This document shows, one piece after another, positions 5,369 to 5,704 of a stretch of 5,704 nt of DNA. The stretch is from the NCBI GenBank assembly GCA_005885325.1, contig VAYX01000142.1:1-5704 (forward strand), read 5' to 3'. Origin of the DNA: Actinomycetota bacterium (lineage in GTDB: Bacteria > Actinomycetota > UBA4738 > HRBIN12). Position 1 is the first letter of the stretch; every line of letters starts with the position of its first letter. The notes below the pieces were generated by a model. That model ran no database searches. It was not told the DNA's origin and saw only the letters and a list, made by a program, of their open reading frames with translations. The position numbers and the translations under genes are program-made.

Positions 5369-5376
5369 CCCCTTCC
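5369..5376 (-). promoter_or_regulatory. Ribosome binding site deciding the ATPase start
   Basis: On the minus strand GGAAGGGG ends 6 nt before ATG 5362. It supports the shorter 131-residue protein over the GTG start at 5398. Confidence 0.55.
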
Positions 5377-5402
5377 ATCCGAGGCTGGATACCTCCACGC
5401 AC

Positions 5403-5447
5403 GGATTCCCTTGATACCCCTTACCCCCCGTGTCCCTGATGGAATCC
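5403..5447. repeat. 7-bp inverted repeat GGATTCC/GGAATCC
   Basis: GGATTCC (5403-5409) and its exact reverse complement GGAATCC (5441-5447) flank 31 nt of pyrimidine-rich DNA that contains most of the G-quadruplex motif. It lies in the region upstream of the ATPase gene. The arms could be operator half-sites or a weak stem; the function is unknown. Confidence 0.35.
5408..5436 (-). other. G-quadruplex-forming motif upstream of the ATPase gene
   Basis: On the minus strand four G-tracts of 3, 6, 4 and 3 bases (5436-5434, 5429-5424, 5420-5417, 5410-5408) are separated by loops of 4, 3 and 6 nt. This meets the usual G3+N1-7 rule for an intramolecular quadruplex. It lies about 46 nt upstream of ATG 5362, on the coding strand, so it would also be in the mRNA if transcription starts above 5436. 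Such motifs occur by chance in GC-rich genomes, but this one is intergenic. Confidence 0.6.
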
Positions 5448-5482
5448 CGCTTTTTCGAATGTCCGGGGTTGCGCCGGAACGA

Positions 5483-5704
5483 TCAGAAGCAGTTCTCGGC
5501 GACTGCCCACCAATCCCCCCGGTACTGGCCGAACCCCACCACCTGGGCCCCGTTCGAGTGCAATTCCACCCGGGCATCGTGGCGGGTGTCATGGGAGGCC
5601 AGGTCGCCCTCCTCGTGGAACGCGTGGAACCCGCCGAACCGGCATCCCGTGGCCGTTGAGTGGGTCACCTGAAGGTTGTAGACGTCGAGCGGGTCGCCGC
5701 GGCC
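5483..5704 (-). CDS. Unrecognised protein, C-terminal fragment (5' end off window)
   Basis: The last 73 residues of a gene entering from the right edge and ending at TGA 5485-5483. The frame is open to the window end with no stop, and the GTG at 5668 is probably internal because coding-like sequence continues upstream of it (DPLDVYNLQ). Seen: alternating strand-like segments (LDVYNLQV, CRFGGFHAF, AQVVGFGQY, DWWAVAENCF), many His residues, and two cysteines at positions 21 and 72 of the fragment that could form a disulfide, hinting at an exported domain. The ending VGFGQYRGDWWAVAENCF faintly recalls the final strands of CAP/SCP domains, but too little is visible to assign it. It is followed by 120 nt before the ATPase ATG on the same strand, so it may or may not be co-transcribed. 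Confidence 0.65.
   Translation of the reverse strand, partial: GRGDPLDVYNLQVTHSTATGCRFGGFHAFHEEGDLASHDTRHDARVELHSNGAQVVGFGQYRGDWWAVAENCF

Noticed and set aside
5414..5419. GGGTAT on the minus strand as a SigB/SigF-type -10 box before the RsbW-like gene
   Set aside because: No GTTT-like -35 box is found 12-16 nt upstream, and the hexamer is part of the G-tract run, so the match is not meaningful by itself.
5462..5478. Short hairpin TCCGG-N7-CCGGA after the right-edge gene, as a terminator
   Set aside because: The stem is only 5 bp and the minus-strand transcript that follows is not U-rich (it has a run of A), so it does not fit an intrinsic terminator.
1..5704. CRISPR array, tRNA, rRNA, insertion sequence or prophage
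   Set aside because: No spaced direct repeats, tRNA-like folds, transposase motifs, terminal inverted repeats or phage genes were seen on either strand.

Overview
The window looks like chromosomal DNA from a high-GC actinobacterium (Actinomycetota; lineage not resolved). The evidence is the GC-rich third codon positions, GTG starts, a promoter placed so that its transcript would begin on a GTG start codon, tightly overlapping genes, and the protein types: a long ArsR-type regulator paired with an AHSA1-type SRPBCC protein, an RsbW-like ATPase, and a lipoprotein L,D-transpeptidase. No insertion sequence, tRNA, rRNA, CRISPR array or prophage gene is visible.

Layout. (1) Positions 1-1044, minus strand: a two-gene thiol-redox operon. 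A peroxiredoxin with a single cysteine overlaps by ATGA a cytoplasmic DsbA-family protein with a CPYC motif; the DsbA gene runs off the left edge. (2) Positions 1045-1230: a divergent control region holding one promoter facing each way and three separate dyad elements. (3) Positions 1231-4185, plus strand: a compact four-gene operon encoding an ArsR-type winged-helix regulator, an SRPBCC/AHSA1 protein with an extra C-terminal domain, an alpha/beta hydrolase with a complete catalytic triad, and a class III nucleotide cyclase homologue. The last joint is a GTGA overlap. (4) Positions 4182-5362, minus strand: an RsbW-like ATP-binding protein, then 17 nt later a lipoprotein L,D-transpeptidase. The transpeptidase meets the cyclase tail to tail, with both stop codons sharing one CTAG. 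(5) Positions 5363-5482: an upstream region with a G-quadruplex motif on the minus strand. (6) Positions 5483-5704, minus strand: the C-terminal end of an unrecognised protein entering from the right edge.

How the genes may work together (inference). The regulator, the hydrophobic-ligand-type SRPBCC protein and the hydrolase resemble a small-molecule-responsive cassette. The cyclase at its end would add a nucleotide second messenger, but one transition-state residue is replaced, so its activity is uncertain. The peroxiredoxin/DsbA pair is divergent from this cassette and may share its control region. The ATPase/transpeptidase pair suggests a link between a sigma-factor switch and peptidoglycan cross-linking. 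The most unusual points are the altered cyclase and its operon partners, the dyad-rich divergent promoter, the shared CTAG stop, and the G4 motif.
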